NCBI GenBank assembly: GCA_024347235.1
Contig: AP025283.1
Location: forward strand, 1,302,001 to 1,366,000
Direction of reading: 5' to 3'
Source: Aliamphritea spongicola
GTDB taxonomy: Bacteria > Pseudomonadota > Gammaproteobacteria > Pseudomonadales > Balneatricaceae
Length of the DNA: 64,000 bases
Of this stretch, positions 48,489-59,452 are shown piece by piece. The notes under the pieces are model-generated. The model ran no database searches and had not been told where the DNA came from. It worked only from the letters and a program-made list of their open reading frames with translations. Positions within the stretch are counted from its first letter, which is position 1. Every line of letters starts with the position of its first letter. The translations under genes were made by a program, and so were the position numbers.

Positions 48489-49082
48489 ATGAGTAATGAC
48501 GGCGTGAATAAGGGACGGCGACGTCTCCTAGTCGGTGCCACCTCTGTTGTCGGAGCGGTGGGTGCTGTAGGAGCTGCTGTTCCGTTCGTGGCTTCATGGA
48601 CGCCCAGTGCCAAAGCAAGAACGGCGGGTGCTCCAGTTAAAGTAGACGTCAGCAAGATCGAACCGGGCCAGCAGATTGTTGTCCAGTGGCGTGCCAAGCC
48701 GGTGTGGGTTGTAAGTCGTGGCGAGCAGGCACTTGAAGACCTGGCCGCGCTGGGTAACCTGACGGATCCGAATTCTGAAGTGCCGCAGCAGCCGCCGTAT
48801 ATTCCGCATACGCCTGCCCGTGCAATTCGTGAAGACCTGTCTGTGCTGGTAGGTATCTGTACGCACCTGGGCTGTTCACCGACATATCGTCCGGAAGTTG
48901 CGCCTGCAGATCTGGGTGATGACTGGGTCGGTGGTTTCTACTGTCCTTGTCACGGTTCCCGTTTTGATTTGTCTGGCCGCGTGTTTAACAACTCTCCTGC
49001 GCCAAGCAATCTGGTGATTCCTCCTCATAGCTATGAGGATGACAACACGCTAATCATTGGTATTGATCCGGAGACTGTGTAA
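48489..49082 (+). CDS. petA: ubiquinol-cytochrome c reductase iron-sulfur subunit (Rieske)
   Basis: 2Fe-2S subunit of the bc1 complex, 197 residues, intact. A twin-arginine signal ([19 protein letters not shown]) and membrane anchor precede the Rieske domain, whose ligands are CTHLGC and CPCHGSRFD. Stop and petB start share one base (TAATG). Confidence 0.97.
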   Translation: MSNDGVNKGRRRLLVGATSVVGAVGAVGAAVPFVASWTPSAKARTAGAPVKVDVSKIEPGQQIVVQWRAKPVWVVSRGEQALEDLAALGNLTDPNSEVPQQPPYIPHTPARAIREDLSVLVGICTHLGCSPTYRPEVAPADLGDDWVGGFYCPCHGSRFDLSGRVFNNSPAPSNLVIPPHSYEDDNTLIIGIDPETV

Positions 49083-50328
49083 TGGCTGGCTCACGAAATA
49101 AGGGTAATCCAGGTTTTATCGGCTGGATTGATGATCGTTTCCCGCTGACTGCGATGTGGGATGATCACCTGGCGAAATACTACGCGCCAAAAACTTTAAC
49201 TTCTGGTACTTCTTCGGCTCACTGGCCTTACTGGTTCTGGTGAACCAGCTGTTAACCGGTATCTGGCTGACCATGAGTTACACGCCTACTGCTGACGGTG
49301 CATTTGCATCTATCGAATACATCATGCGCGATGTTGAGTACGGCTGGTTGCTGCGTTACATGCACTCTACCGGTGCCTCTGCATTCTTCGTTGTTGTATA
49401 CCTGCACATGTTCCGGGGTCTGTTATACGGTTCTTACCGTAAGCCGCGTGAGCTGGTATGGATCTTCGGTATGGCGATCTACCTGGCGCTGATGGCTGAA
49501 GCCTTCATGGGCTACCTGCTGCCATGGGGTCAGATGTCTTACTGGGGTGCACAGGTAATCGTATCTCTGTTCTCTGCAGTCCCTGTTATAGGGCCGGAGC
49601 TGTCGGAGTGGATCCGTGGTGACTACGTAATTTCCGGCATTACCCTGAACCGTTTCTTCTCGCTGCACGTTGTTGCGCTGCCAATCGTCCTGCTGGGGCT
49701 GGTTGTAATGCACATCATCGCACTGCACGAAGTGGGTTCTAACAACCCTGACGGTATCGAGATCAAAGATAAGAAAGATGAGAACGGTATCCCGCTGGAC
49801 GGTATCCCATTCCACCCTTACTACTCTGTTAAAGATATCGTAGGTGTTGTGGTCTTCCTGTTTGTATTCTGCATGATCATCTTCTTCTTCCCGGAGATGG
49901 GCGGTTACTTCATTGAGAAGCCTAACTTTGAGCCTGCTAACCCGCTGAAGACGCCTGAGCACATTGCTCCGGTATGGTACTTCACACCGTTCTACGCAAT
50001 GCTGCGTGCGATTCCGCCTATTGCCGGTTCGCAGTTCCCGGGTGTTGTTGTGATGGGTGGCGCGATTGCAATCCTGTTTGTTCTGCCGTGGCTGGACCGC
50101 AGCCCTGTTAAGTCTATGCGTTACAAAGGCTGGTGGAGCAAAATCTGGCTGGTAATCTTCGCGATTAGCTTTGTAATTCTGGGTTACCTGGGTGTGGTTG
50201 CATCGTCTCCGGGTCGTACGCTGGTTGCGCAGATCTGTACAGCTCTGTATTTTGCGTACTTCTTCCTGATGCCGTTCTACACCAGAATGGAAAAGACTAA
50301 ACCGGTACCGGAAAGGGTGACAGGCTAA
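49082..50328 (+). CDS. petB: cytochrome b of the bc1 complex, one frame break
   Basis: About 415 residues with eight or more membrane helices. Heme-ligand histidines occur in RYMHSTGASAFFVVVYLHMF and in RFFSLHVVALPIVLLGLVVMH; the Qo-site PEWY-type motif is replaced by PVWYFTPFY. One A added to the run at 49189-49193 restores YYAPKNFNFWYFFGSLALL. Stop overlaps petC start (TAATG). Confidence 0.97.
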
Positions 50329-51088
50329 TGAAAAAGTTTTTATCACATTGATGATGGTGCTGTTGCCTGTTGCCGTACAAGCGGCTGGTGCGAAGGTACC
50401 TCTGGACAATATCGACGTCGATCATACTGATAAGGCGTCACTGCAGCGCGGTATGACTACCTTTGTAAACTACTGCATGGGTTGTCACTCCGCTAATTAT
50501 CAGCGTTTTGAGCGTGCAGCTACTGACCTGGAAATCCCGGTAGAGATGGTTGAAGAGAACCTGATCTTCGGTAACCAGAAGGTGGGTGAGCAAATGACTA
50601 TTGCAATGTCACCGGCTGATGCAGGTAACTGGTTTGGTGCGCCACCACCGGATCTGACTCTGGAATCACGTCTGCGTGGTGATGACTGGCTGTACACGTA
50701 TCTGCGTAGTTTCTACAAAGATGACAGCCGTCCCTGGGGTGTAAACAACGTTGTCTTTAAAGACGTTGGTATGCCTAACGTGCTGGAAGGTCTGCAGGGT
50801 GTTCAGTCTAACCACTGTACGCCGGAAGAGCTGTTACACCAAGAGAAGAAGATAGATCCGCTGACCGGTAAGACCATGGGTGGCTGTCTGACTCTGAGCA
50901 AGAAGGGTAGCCAGTCTGCTGAAGAGTTCGATAAGACTATCTACGATCTGGTTAACTTCATGTCTTACATGGGTAACCCTGTCATGCTGGAATCCAAGCG
51001 GATTGGTACCAATGTACTGATCTTCCTGGCGATCTTCTTCGTATTTGCTTTCGCACTGAAGAAAGAATACTGGCGCGACATTCACTAA
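50328..51088 (+). CDS. petC: cytochrome c1, one frame break
   Basis: Periplasmic heme subunit with a C-terminal membrane anchor (NVLIFLAIFFVFAFALKKEYW). Signal peptide MKKFFITLMMVLLPVAVQA appears once one T is added at 50337-50341. Heme attachment is CMGCHS; the Met ligand is likely in the MPNVLEG region. About 254 residues. Confidence 0.95.
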
Positions 51089-51113
51089 AGCGTTTTAATA
51101 GTACGCTTTAAGG

Positions 51114-51148
51114 ATACGCGACCCTGTTGTGGGGTCGCGTATAGTTAT
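51114..51148 (+). terminator. hairpin between petC and sspA
   Basis: Perfect 11-bp stem ATACGCGACCC / GGGTCGCGTAT with a 7-base loop, followed by AGTTATTTTT. It lies about 30 bases before sspA, so it probably separates the two transcripts; the T tract is imperfect. Confidence 0.6.
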
Positions 51149-51176
51149 TTTTAGGAATCAGGAAAAGGGTGATTTA

Positions 51177-51806
51177 ATGGGCGTAGTGGCCAAGCGTTCT
51201 TCCATGACTTTTTATTCTAATGGTACAGACCATTACAGCCATCGTGTTCGGATTGTGCTGGCAGAAAAAGGCGTGGCAGTCGAAATAAATGATTGTGATC
51301 CGAACAACTTGCCGGAAGATCTAGCATCATTGAATCCGTACAACAGCCTGCCAACTCTGCTGGACCGTGAGCTGGTGTTGTACGAGCCAAATGTGATGAT
51401 GGAATATCTGGATGAGCGTTTTCCGCATCCGCCGTTGCTGCCTGTATATCCTGTAGCGCGTGCCGAAAGCCGTCTGTTTATGTACCGCATCCAGCGTGAC
51501 TGGTGTTCACAGGTTGATGTCATTCTGAACAGTGAAGATATGGATCAGGTTGATGCGGCGCGTCAGCAGCTGCGTGACAGCCTGGTAACAATCTCTCCAA
51601 TCTTTGGTGAGAAAGACTTCTTCATGAGTGAAGAGTTCACGCTGGTTGATTGCTGCATCGCACCGCTGTTGTGGCGTTTGGAAATTCTGGGTGTTGAATT
51701 ACCGGAAGCTCAGTGTAAAGACCTGCTGGAATATATGGAGCGCCTGTTTGAGCGTGAATCTTTCCAGTTAAGCCTGTCTGAAGAAGAACGCGAAATGCGC
51801 GACTAA
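51177..51806 (+). CDS. sspA: stringent starvation protein A
   Basis: Glutathione-transferase-like RNA polymerase-associated protein, intact at 209 residues. The N-terminal thioredoxin-like domain ([20 protein letters not shown]) lacks the GST catalytic residue as in other Ssp[14 protein letters not shown] is the conserved C-domain block. ATG 51177 follows AAAAGGG. Confidence 0.95.
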   Translation: MGVVAKRSSMTFYSNGTDHYSHRVRIVLAEKGVAVEINDCDPNNLPEDLASLNPYNSLPTLLDRELVLYEPNVMMEYLDERFPHPPLLPVYPVARAESRLFMYRIQRDWCSQVDVILNSEDMDQVDAARQQLRDSLVTISPIFGEKDFFMSEEFTLVDCCIAPLLWRLEILGVELPEAQCKDLLEYMERLFERESFQLSLSEEEREMRD

Positions 51807-51826
51807 ACTGCTAAGTATGCCAAGAG

Positions 51827-51855
51827 GGATTATGCTTGAGCTTAATCCCTTTTTG
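51827..51855 (+). terminator. intrinsic terminator between sspA and sspB
   Basis: GGGATTA-TGCTTGAGCT-TAATCCC followed by TTTTT, 28 bases before sspB. It should reduce sspB expression relative to sspA. Confidence 0.7.
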
Positions 51856-51882
51856 TGCCTGATTATTGGTGAGAATGAAATT

Positions 51883-52304
51883 ATGAATCCAAGCAGACCT
51901 TACCTGGTACGTGCGTTACAGGAATGGATTTTAGATAACAGCTGTACCCCTCATCTGGCTGTCGATGCGCATATTCAGGGGTTGTTGTACCCACTCAGTT
52001 CGTGCAGGACGGTCAGATTGTCTTAAATATATCGCCTTCTGCTGTGCAGAATCTATTTATCGATGATGAAGGTGTCAGTTTTAATGCCCGTTTCGGCGGC
52101 GTACCGATGAATGTGTATGTGCCTATGGTGGCTATTATGGCTGTCTATGCCCGTGAAAACGGACAGGGTATGGGCTTTGGTATGGAGCCGGGTGCTGAGC
52201 TGTATGCTCAGCAAACCGTTGCAGAACCTGAAATGCAGAACCCGGAGCCTGCTGAAGAGGCTGAAGAAAAGCCGAAGCGGCCGAGCCTGAAGGTCGTTAA
52301 ATAA
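51883..52304 (+). CDS. sspB: ClpXP adaptor SspB, one frame break
   Basis: Delivers ssrA-tagged proteins to ClpXP; about 140 residues. SSRPYLVR-like start (MNPSRPYLVRALQEWILDNS), core RFGGVPMNVYVPMVAIMAVYARENG, an acidic flexible linker and the ClpX-binding tail RPSLKVVK. One G added at 51978-51981 restores GVVVPTQFVQDGQIVLNIS. Confidence 0.95.
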
Positions 52305-52318
52305 AAGAGTTAAGTACT

Positions 52319-52343
52319 AAAAGGCCGCATCAGCGGCCTTTTT
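52319..52343. terminator. terminator after sspB
   Basis: AAAAGGCCGC-ATCA-GCGGCCTTTTT, between converging sspB and dolP. Confidence 0.88.
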
Positions 52344-52366
52344 AATGGTGTATAAAGTGCAACAGA

Positions 52367-52945
52367 TTATGCGGGAGTGTCATCAACATATTCAAAGATC
52401 TTGATGATCTTTTGGATGCCGTTAACGCGACGTACCAGATCAACCGCTTTGTCTGCTTCGTTGCGGGTAACCAGGCCCATCAGGTAAACAACGCCATTTT
52501 CGGTAACCACTTTAACGCGGGTAGCATCCACTGCTTCATCACCCAGCATGTTGGTTTTGATTTTCGCTGTGATGAATGCGTCGCTGGCGCGGGTCAGTGC
52601 TGAAGTGGGGCTCGTCAGAGTTAGCTCATTGTGAACCCGGCGGATCTTGCGAATTTGACCAACAATCTGTTCTGCTTCCAGTTTGCTGCGTTCAGAGGCT
52701 ACCTGGCCACTCAGTAAGACAATACCGTTAAAGCTGGTCACACTGACATTGCTTTGCTGAAGTTCCTGTGAGCCTTTGCTGATATTCACAAGTGCTTTAA
52801 CTTCGATAAGTTCATCATCAATATAGCTGCCGGTGGTACGGCTGCCGACATCCTCTTTGACCGGTTCTTCTCTTGCAGCGCCGATAAGGCTGGCGCAACC
52901 GCTGAGAATGGCACTGGATAAAATCAGGGCGATGACTCGTTTCAT
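52367..52945 (-). CDS. dolP: BON-domain outer-membrane lipoprotein (DolP/YraP)
   Basis: Intact 192 residues. Lipobox LSGC after a short signal peptide, then two BON domains (about 45-110 and 120-185) that bind anionic phospholipid. In E. coli DolP supports outer-membrane integrity. It starts immediately after the diaA stop. Confidence 0.9.
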   Translation of the reverse strand: MKRVIALILSSAILSGCASLIGAAREEPVKEDVGSRTTGSYIDDELIEVKALVNISKGSQELQQSNVSVTSFNGIVLLSGQVASERSKLEAEQIVGQIRKIRRVHNELTLTSPTSALTRASDAFITAKIKTNMLGDEAVDATRVKVVTENGVVYLMGLVTRNEADKAVDLVRRVNGIQKIIKIFEYVDDTPA

Positions 52946-53539
52946 TTATTCTTCTCCGCCGAATAGCTGGTAATCAATAAGGTCACATAAAGCATGTAAC
53001 ACCAGCAGATGAGCGCCGTAAATCAGGCTATAGTCATCTGCCGGAATGCAAAACTCTACTTCATCAGGAAGTAATAGAGACTGTATGTTGTCATTAGTTC
53101 CACCGGTCAGGGCGATGACCAGCATCTCACGGTCGTGGGCTGCCTGAATTGCCTGTACCAGGTTTTGGGAGCGGCCGTCTGAAGATGCAATGATCAGGAG
53201 GTCGCCGGGTTGACCGAGTGCGCGGATTTGCTTCGAGAAAACGTCATTATAGTGGCCGTTATCACTGATGCCGGTGATTGCGCTGCCATCACTGGACAGG
53301 TTGATGGCCGGAAGTCCCGGACGCTCGTGGCGGAACTGGTTTATCAGCAATGCGCTGAAATGCTGGGTCAGGGCTGCTGAGCCGCCATTACCGCAGCATA
53401 GTATTTTATTCTCTGAAATCAGACAGTTAAGAAGGAGTTCGCCGGCGTGTGCAATCAGAGGCGTATATTCTTCGATGGTTTGAGCATTAACTTCCATAGT
53501 GTTATGAAATAGGTTAATGACGCGATCTTGAAGTACCAT
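52946..53539 (-). CDS. diaA: SIS-domain protein DiaA
   Basis: Intact 197 residues, tetrameric phosphosugar-isomerase fold; E. coli DiaA binds DnaA and promotes replication initiation. ILCCGNGGSAALTQHFSALL and IIASSDGRSQNLVQAIQAA are the SIS blocks. A GGAG site precedes ATG 53539. GmhA-like isomerase is the alternative, but the neighbours favour DiaA. Confidence 0.88.
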   Translation of the reverse strand: MVLQDRVINLFHNTMEVNAQTIEEYTPLIAHAGELLLNCLISENKILCCGNGGSAALTQHFSALLINQFRHERPGLPAINLSSDGSAITGISDNGHYNDVFSKQIRALGQPGDLLIIASSDGRSQNLVQAIQAAHDREMLVIALTGGTNDNIQSLLLPDEVEFCIPADDYSLIYGAHLLVLHALCDLIDYQLFGGEE

Positions 53540-53578
53540 CGGGGCTCCTGTGTGGAAAAATGCCTCGTTTTCACGAGC

Positions 53579-53951
53579 TTACAATCTGAAGGCGTCTTTA
53601 TACCATATGGGCGGGGAATCGCCACCCCCGTGAGCCTTTATGCTGCCTTCAAAGGCAATAACATCAAAGCGACAGTTAAGCTTACAGTATTCGGGGTGCT
53701 GACTGAGAAAAATTCAGCACTGTGAATGATTTTTGCTGTTTGCGTCTGTCTACTGAGGCACTGGCGCCGCCCCAGCCCTTGTGGATGCGCTTTCTGACTT
53801 CAATAAATACGAGGTTTGAGCTGTCCAGCATGATCAGGTCAATTTCACCGAAACGACAGTGAAAATTACGGCAGATCAGTTTTAATTTCTGAGTACGCAG
53901 AAAACGTTCTGCGTTTTGTTCGGCGTCCCTGCCGAGTTTTTGTCTGTCCAT
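53579..53951 (-). CDS. yraN: YraN family (UPF0102) endonuclease-like protein, two frame breaks
   Basis: About 124 residues of the restriction-endonuclease-like fold; function unsettled. LGRDAEQNAERFLRTQKLKL, FGEIDLIMLDSSNLVFIEVR (the E-I-D...E-V-R core) and GGASASVDRRKQQKI are conserved. Breaks at 53727-53731 and 53706-53710 each need one base and then the frame runs to ...WYKDAFRL. Confidence 0.88.
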
Positions 53952-53968
53952 GACAAGTCATCCTGAAA

Positions 53969-55782
53969 TTAAGGGATCAGCTGTGGCTGGCCGTCCTGGA
54001 AGACTGCCCAGTCTAGTTCCCGTTGTACATGATTGTTATGCTGGATAGATAAGCTGCCGGTTTCGCCATTAATTCTGGCGGAAGGTGATGCGGCCAACTG
54101 GTTCAGATAAGGGTAGAGCTGGTAAGCATCAAGGCCCAGTGCATACAGGCGTCCGAAACGGGAGTCTGTATTTTTGCCCTGTTGTGCCAGGCGGATGTGA
54201 TTGTCTGATGGCGGACGCAGTAACCATGGGCTGCCGGTGAACAGGATGTTATTCAGGTCCTGGTCGCTGATCGGGTTAGGGCGGCCTGAATAAATATTGG
54301 AGGTTGCGTAAACCGGAATGTTACCTGCGTAGAAAAAGGCCAGGGTCGGTTTGATCTGACGGGCTGCCTGTGGGAGTGCGCCGAGAAAGATTGCATCGAC
54401 ATCCTGACGTCGACGGTCTTCAGTTTCAAATCCAGGGCCGATAATCTGGCGCAGCAGATTGCTGCGTTCTTCGCTTTCATTAATTGCCAGCAAGTCGGTT
54501 ACTTTTGCTGAGTAGTCGTCTCTGTTCGCGTATTCAATCGTATCAAGTACAAGTCCGCCCAGTGCGCTGAATTCTTCCGTGAAGGCCGCAGTGGCTCGCT
54601 TACCCCACTCAGATTCGAGGGTCATTACCAGAGCTGTACGCTGGCCATCGTTCCAGGCACGACGGGCAGCCTGAATCGCTTCATCTTCAATGGCCAGGCC
54701 AAACTGATAGATGTTCGCTGCAGCGCTGTCTGCGACCACATTCAGGGTAAGGGTCGGAATCGGAGCGTTGCCGAGTGTGACCAGATCACTTACCAGCTGT
54801 TTTTCCAGTGGGCCAATTATCAGGTCGACACCTTTTCAGCGGCAACCTGATAGAGTGCTTCCGGGCTGGTGATCTGGCTCGAGTCCAGAATGGTAATCTG
54901 CGAGGTTTTCTTGCCTTGCTGGGCGGCCTGGTAATGAGCTGCCATGAAACCGGTCATGATGGCTTCAGCTGGTTTTTGCAGTTTGCCGCTCAGAGGCAGT
55001 ACCAGTGCAATATGATCACTGACAATCAGTTGGTTGTTTGCCAGTGCTGTCAGGTTGTCCGGTGCGGCAGTGTTGGCCGGGTGCGATTGCCACAGGGTTT
55101 GCCATTGCTGCAGGTTGTTGGTTTGAGTAGCCAGATCGGTTGCTGACCTTACTGCCAGAGCCAGTTCATACCAGCCCTGTTCTGTGTAGCTGTTATCAGT
55201 GGCCAGTGCGATCTGTTGCAGGGTTTGCAGGTCCAGTGCCATCAGTGCTGCCCAGATACTGTCGTGCAGGGCTTCTTTATCTTCTTCCAGTCCGAACCGT
55301 CCAAGGCGAATCAGCTGTTGAGCCTGACGTAGTTGATTGTTTTCAAGACCGTATGCTTCAGCGGCCATCTGACCCACCTGGTATTTCTGATCGGGTTGAA
55401 GCCGTGGGTCGTCAGTCGGTAGCTGCTCAAGGTAACGCAGCGCTGTTGCACCATCCTGCTGGTCCAGGGCTGCCTGGGCGCGGAGGGATGCAATATCAAA
55501 TTTAAGTGTTGGGCTAAGCAGACGCAGATCGATTCCGTCGATCAGGTTTACTGCTTCATCACGGCGGTTGGCTGCAATCAGAATTCTGGCTGCTTCTGCT
55601 TTTAGGCGGGCCTGCTCGATAGGGGCTGCCTGATCAGCCTGAAGCAGAAGCTTGCTAACCTGCTGTTCGGTTGATTCAACTACTTGCGGTGTGCCAGTTG
55701 TAATGGGGCTGGTTCCGCAGCCGCCCAGTAATAGTGTTGCGCTGGTTGTTACGATTAGAGACAGACGGATTGCAAACGTCAT
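53969..55782 (-). CDS. lpoA: penicillin-binding protein activator LpoA, one frame break
   Basis: Outer-membrane lipoprotein that stimulates PBP1A; about 604 residues. Lipobox LLGGC, an N-terminal helical repeat domain (about 30-250) and a C-terminal periplasmic-binding fold (IALVLPLSGKLQKPAEAIMT, then DLIIGPLEKQLV). One base added at 54832-54835 restores VAAEKGVDLIIGPL. It is divergent from rsmI with 41 bases between starts. Confidence 0.93.
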
Positions 55783-55823
55783 ATACTTTCACACCCTGAA
55801 TAATTAATAGTCCAGAAACACAT

Positions 55824-56658
55824 GTCTGAATCAGCGTTATATATAGTCGCGACCCCGATCGGTAATCTTGAAGATTTTACGCCCCGGGGATCAAAACACT
55901 AAGCTCAGTCGCGTTAATCGCGGCTGAAGATACCGACACAGTGCCAGGCTTCTGGCACATTTTAATATTAAAACGCCGATGATAGCAGTTCATGATCATA
56001 ATGAACGCCAGCAGGGGCAAAAATTATCGATTCACTGGCCCGGGGCGAAAGTGTTGCGCTGATCTCAGATGCCGGTACACCGCTGATTTCTGATCCGGGT
56101 TTTGTACTTGTGCGGGAAGTCCGGGCGGCCGGATATAAGGTTGTTCCCGTGCCGGGCTGTTGTGCCATGGTTGCGGCGCTGAGTGCAGCAGGAATCGCAT
56201 CAGACCGTTTTGCCTTTGAAGGATTTGTGCCAGCCAAGTCGCAGCAGCGTTTGAGTTTTTACGAAAATCTGTCTTCTGAATCCCGAAGTCTGATTTTTAT
56301 GAGTCCCCCATCGCATTGAGGCCAGTCTTGAAGCGATTGTGAGCGCTTTCGGTGCAGAGCGGCCGGTAGTGATTGCCCGTGAGCTGACAAAAACGTTTGA
56401 GACCTTTCTGTCCGGTTCAGCAGAGGAGGTACTACAGCAAGTTCAGGCAGATCATAACCAGCGTAAAGGTGAGTTTGTAGTTATTGTTCAGGGGCGCCCC
56501 AGGCCGACGCCGGTTTGCTGGATGCTGAGGCAACACGGGTGCTGGATATTCTTCTTGAAGACCTGTCTGTAAAGCAGGCCTCGGCTCTGGCTGCCAAGAT
56601 TACAGGTGTGAAGAAGAAGGTGCTCTATCAGGCTGCGCTGGAAAAGAAAGCAGGCTGA
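55824..56658 (+). CDS. rsmI: 16S rRNA C1402 2'-O-methyltransferase, about five frame breaks
   Basis: SAM-dependent methylase of the tetrapyrrole-methylase fold; about 279 residues. ALYIVATPIGNLEDFTPRG, AEDTRHSARLLAHFNI, ALISDAGTPLISDPGF and VVPVPGCCAMVAALSAAG are the family motifs. Breaks fall near 55888, 55928, 56024, 56305-56309 and 56502; each needs one base. Confidence 0.93.
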
Positions 56659-56780
56659 ATACGTATAACTTTGCTAATAGTCTTAGCAATTCGATGGTTG
56701 TTTGTGGCTCGTAATTATCAGTTTTCCGCAGGGCAGTAAAACTGTTTCATACAGGTGGACTGACAAAGTTTGTAATTTTC

Positions 56781-56808
56781 TTGTATCTGCCGGTTTTCTT
56801 GGTATCCT
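56781..56808 (+). promoter_or_regulatory. candidate rnpB promoter
   Basis: TTGTAT, 16-base spacer, TATCCT, ending 7 bases before the first paired base of the RNA. Confidence 0.5.
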
Positions 56809-56815
56809 TGCCGCC

Positions 56816-57164
<349 letters not shown>

Positions 57165-57511
57165 ATTTTATTTCCATATGCTTTTAGTGGGTTTACATGC
57201 CTGCTAAAGCGTATAGGAAAACTCTTACCTGTAGCCGTATGTGCCATATTCCCCATCATTCAGATGTTTTTTACTGTTTGTTTAACAGTCTGCCATGTAA
57301 GTAATAACATTCTCTGTTAGATCTTCCTTTCGTTGCTGAGCGGCCTGTCTGTCGGTCAGAATGTCACCATTTTAGGTTTTGAAGTGCTTTCAGCAGCCCT
57401 TGTAGTACGTTTTTGTGCCTATAATGATTTTTCTATCATTATGATTTTCTTTATTTTTAGAGAGTTCCCCTTAGCCGTCGCAGGTTTTGTGTGTGGAGTC
57501 ACAGGAAGACT
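57165..57511 (+). promoter_or_regulatory. region between rnpB and the diguanylate cyclase gene, with promoter and dyad
   Basis: No gene seen. A TATAAT at 57420-57425 is the likely -10 for the downstream gene, with a weak -35. A perfect 8-bp dyad ATAATGAT / ATCATTAT (57421-57442, 6-base gap) overlaps it and could be an operator; its half-sites resemble Fur-type NATAAT units but the spacing is not canonical. Confidence 0.4.
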
Positions 57512-59269
57512 ATGAAAATACAGCAAAAGATCGTGGTAATCCCTTTAGCGGTTATGCTGTTGGTCAGTACCTTTACAATTTTTACCATTGAACAGTATCT
57601 CCAGTCCCATCTGATGGAACGTAATATTAAGGAACTGAGGCTGCTGGCGACAGCGTCACTGGAGTCAGTAAGGACAGTGGAGGCGCTTGAGTCTGTGTTG
57701 GATGGGCATCCGGATACCCGAATGCCGCAGACGGAGACTCATGCTGGCGGGCACAGTGAAGACCACATTATTATGGCGTTTCAGCGACTGGCGGAAAATT
57801 TTGCCCATGCTGGTGATTTTCGGGTGACATATTTTGATGCAGCCGGGAAGGTGCTGGGCGATTCTGACAGTACTCTTGATCAGCTGAAGTATGTAGAAAA
57901 CCATGCTGACAGACCGGAGGTGAAGGCGGCACTTAAAGTTGGAATGGGAATGTCTGAACGTTACAGCGATATGCTGGAAACGAATATGATGTTTGTCGCT
58001 GTTCGTGCTAATGAAGCAAATTATACGGATGAGCATTCCTATGTGGTTCATCCAATCATTGCCCGTGTGGCCCGTTCGCAGGATTCGGTCAGTGAAGCAT
58101 TGCATGAACTTCGCGAAGCGCTTGTGTTTACCGGTGTTATTAGCCTTGTGGTTGTATTGTTCCTGGGGATATTAGGTGCCAGAGTGCTGAATAAGGCTGT
58201 GAATACTGAACACCAGTTACTGGAAAGGCGGGTTCAGGATCGAACGACAGAGATTCAGATGTTGCAAACCCTCGGCGGATTGCTCAATGCATGTTCTACG
58301 CTGGAAGAAGCCGGTGAGGTAATGAACAGTGTGATTCCTAAACTGTTACCTGAATTCAGGGGCAGCATTTCGATCATTAAATCTTCGCGAAACCGGCTGG
58401 ACCGGATTACTGAGTGGGGTGGTGAATGGCCGGGTGCTGACCGGTTTTCTCCCGGTGAATGCTGGGCGCTGCGTAAAGGGCATCAGCATCTTGCGGTAGA
58501 GCATGGAATTGAAACCTATTGTCGTCACTGGCTGGAAATACCTGAAAAGCAACAGACGCTCTGTATTCCGCTTTTAGCCCAGGGAGAGACGATCGGTATT
58601 CTGCATTTTGTTCTTCCTCCGGAAACTGAGGCTGACCGTTTTCAGGGAATGTGGAGTGCAGTCTCAGAACAGATTGGATTGACGCTGGCGAATATTCAGC
58701 TGAGGGACAGTCTGCGTGAGCAGGCTATCCGCGATCCTCTCACCGGCTTGTTTAACCGCCGTTATATGCTGGAAGCACTTGATCAGGCCCATAGCCGTGC
58801 AGAGCGCACGGGCACTGATATTGCTGTAATGATGATCGATCTGGATCACTTTAAGCTCTTTAACGATAACTTCGGGCATGATGCAGGGGATCATGTTTTG
58901 AAAGCTGTTTCTCAGGCGCTGAAGGATTCGTTACGGCAGGAAGATATTGCGTGCCGGTACGGGGGTGAAGAGTTTTGTGTCGTTTGTCCGTCGACAAGTG
59001 AGGTTCAGGCAAGACAGATTGCCGAGCGTATCTGTAAGAGTATCCGCAAGCTGGAGTTGAGTATGAATCAGCTTTCTTTAGGTACGGTGACGACGTCGAT
59101 AGGTATAGCGGTTTATCCACAGCACGGTGCAGCAATGGATGATGTTATCCGGGTTGCGGATGAGGCGCTTTATGCTGCCAAGCAAAACGGTCGTGACCGT
59201 GCGGAAGTCGCTGTCTTACCGGATGCCGGCGTCAGTGAACAACCTGCTGAGCCTGCCACAAAGGTATAA
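57512..59269 (+). CDS. membrane diguanylate cyclase (periplasmic sensor, GAF, GGDEF)
   Basis: Intact 585 residues; makes c-di-GMP. Membrane helices at about 8-28 and 208-230 flank a periplasmic sensor of about 175 residues containing a His-rich loop (THAGGHSEDH). A GAF domain (about 255-395) and GGDEF domain (about 420-565) follow. The active site is RYGGEEF, and an RQED motif five residues upstream fits the RxxD product-inhibition site. The signal sensed is unknown. Confidence 0.92.
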   Translation: MKIQQKIVVIPLAVMLLVSTFTIFTIEQYLQSHLMERNIKELRLLATASLESVRTVEALESVLDGHPDTRMPQTETHAGGHSEDHIIMAFQRLAENFAHAGDFRVTYFDAAGKVLGDSDSTLDQLKYVENHADRPEVKAALKVGMGMSERYSDMLETNMMFVAVRANEANYTDEHSYVVHPIIARVARSQDSVSEALHELREALVFTGVISLVVVLFLGILGARVLNKAVNTEHQLLERRVQDRTTEIQMLQTLGGLLNACSTLEEAGEVMNSVIPKLLPEFRGSISIIKSSRNRLDRITEWGGEWPGADRFSPGECWALRKGHQHLAVEHGIETYCRHWLEIPEKQQTLCIPLLAQGETIGILHFVLPPETEADRFQGMWSAVSEQIGLTLANIQLRDSLREQAIRDPLTGLFNRRYMLEALDQAHSRAERTGTDIAVMMIDLDHFKLFNDNFGHDAGDHVLKAVSQALKDSLRQEDIACRYGGEEFCVVCPSTSEVQARQIAERICKSIRKLELSMNQLSLGTVTTSIGIAVYPQHGAAMDDVIRVADEALYAAKQNGRDRAEVAVLPDAGVSEQPAEPATKV

Positions 59270-59452
59270 GCGGTTTTCGGTATCAGTTTTCCTCCCGGAA
59301 CTCCGGATAATAATTTGTCGGTAAATTTTTGCTGAATATTCCCGGGCTTAAGCTGGCACTGTTGAGCTGTTATCGTTAGCATGTGAGCTAATTTACAGTT
59401 ACCGCTTTAACTTAGGCCTGAAACGGGCTTACCGGATAAGAATCTTCACATC

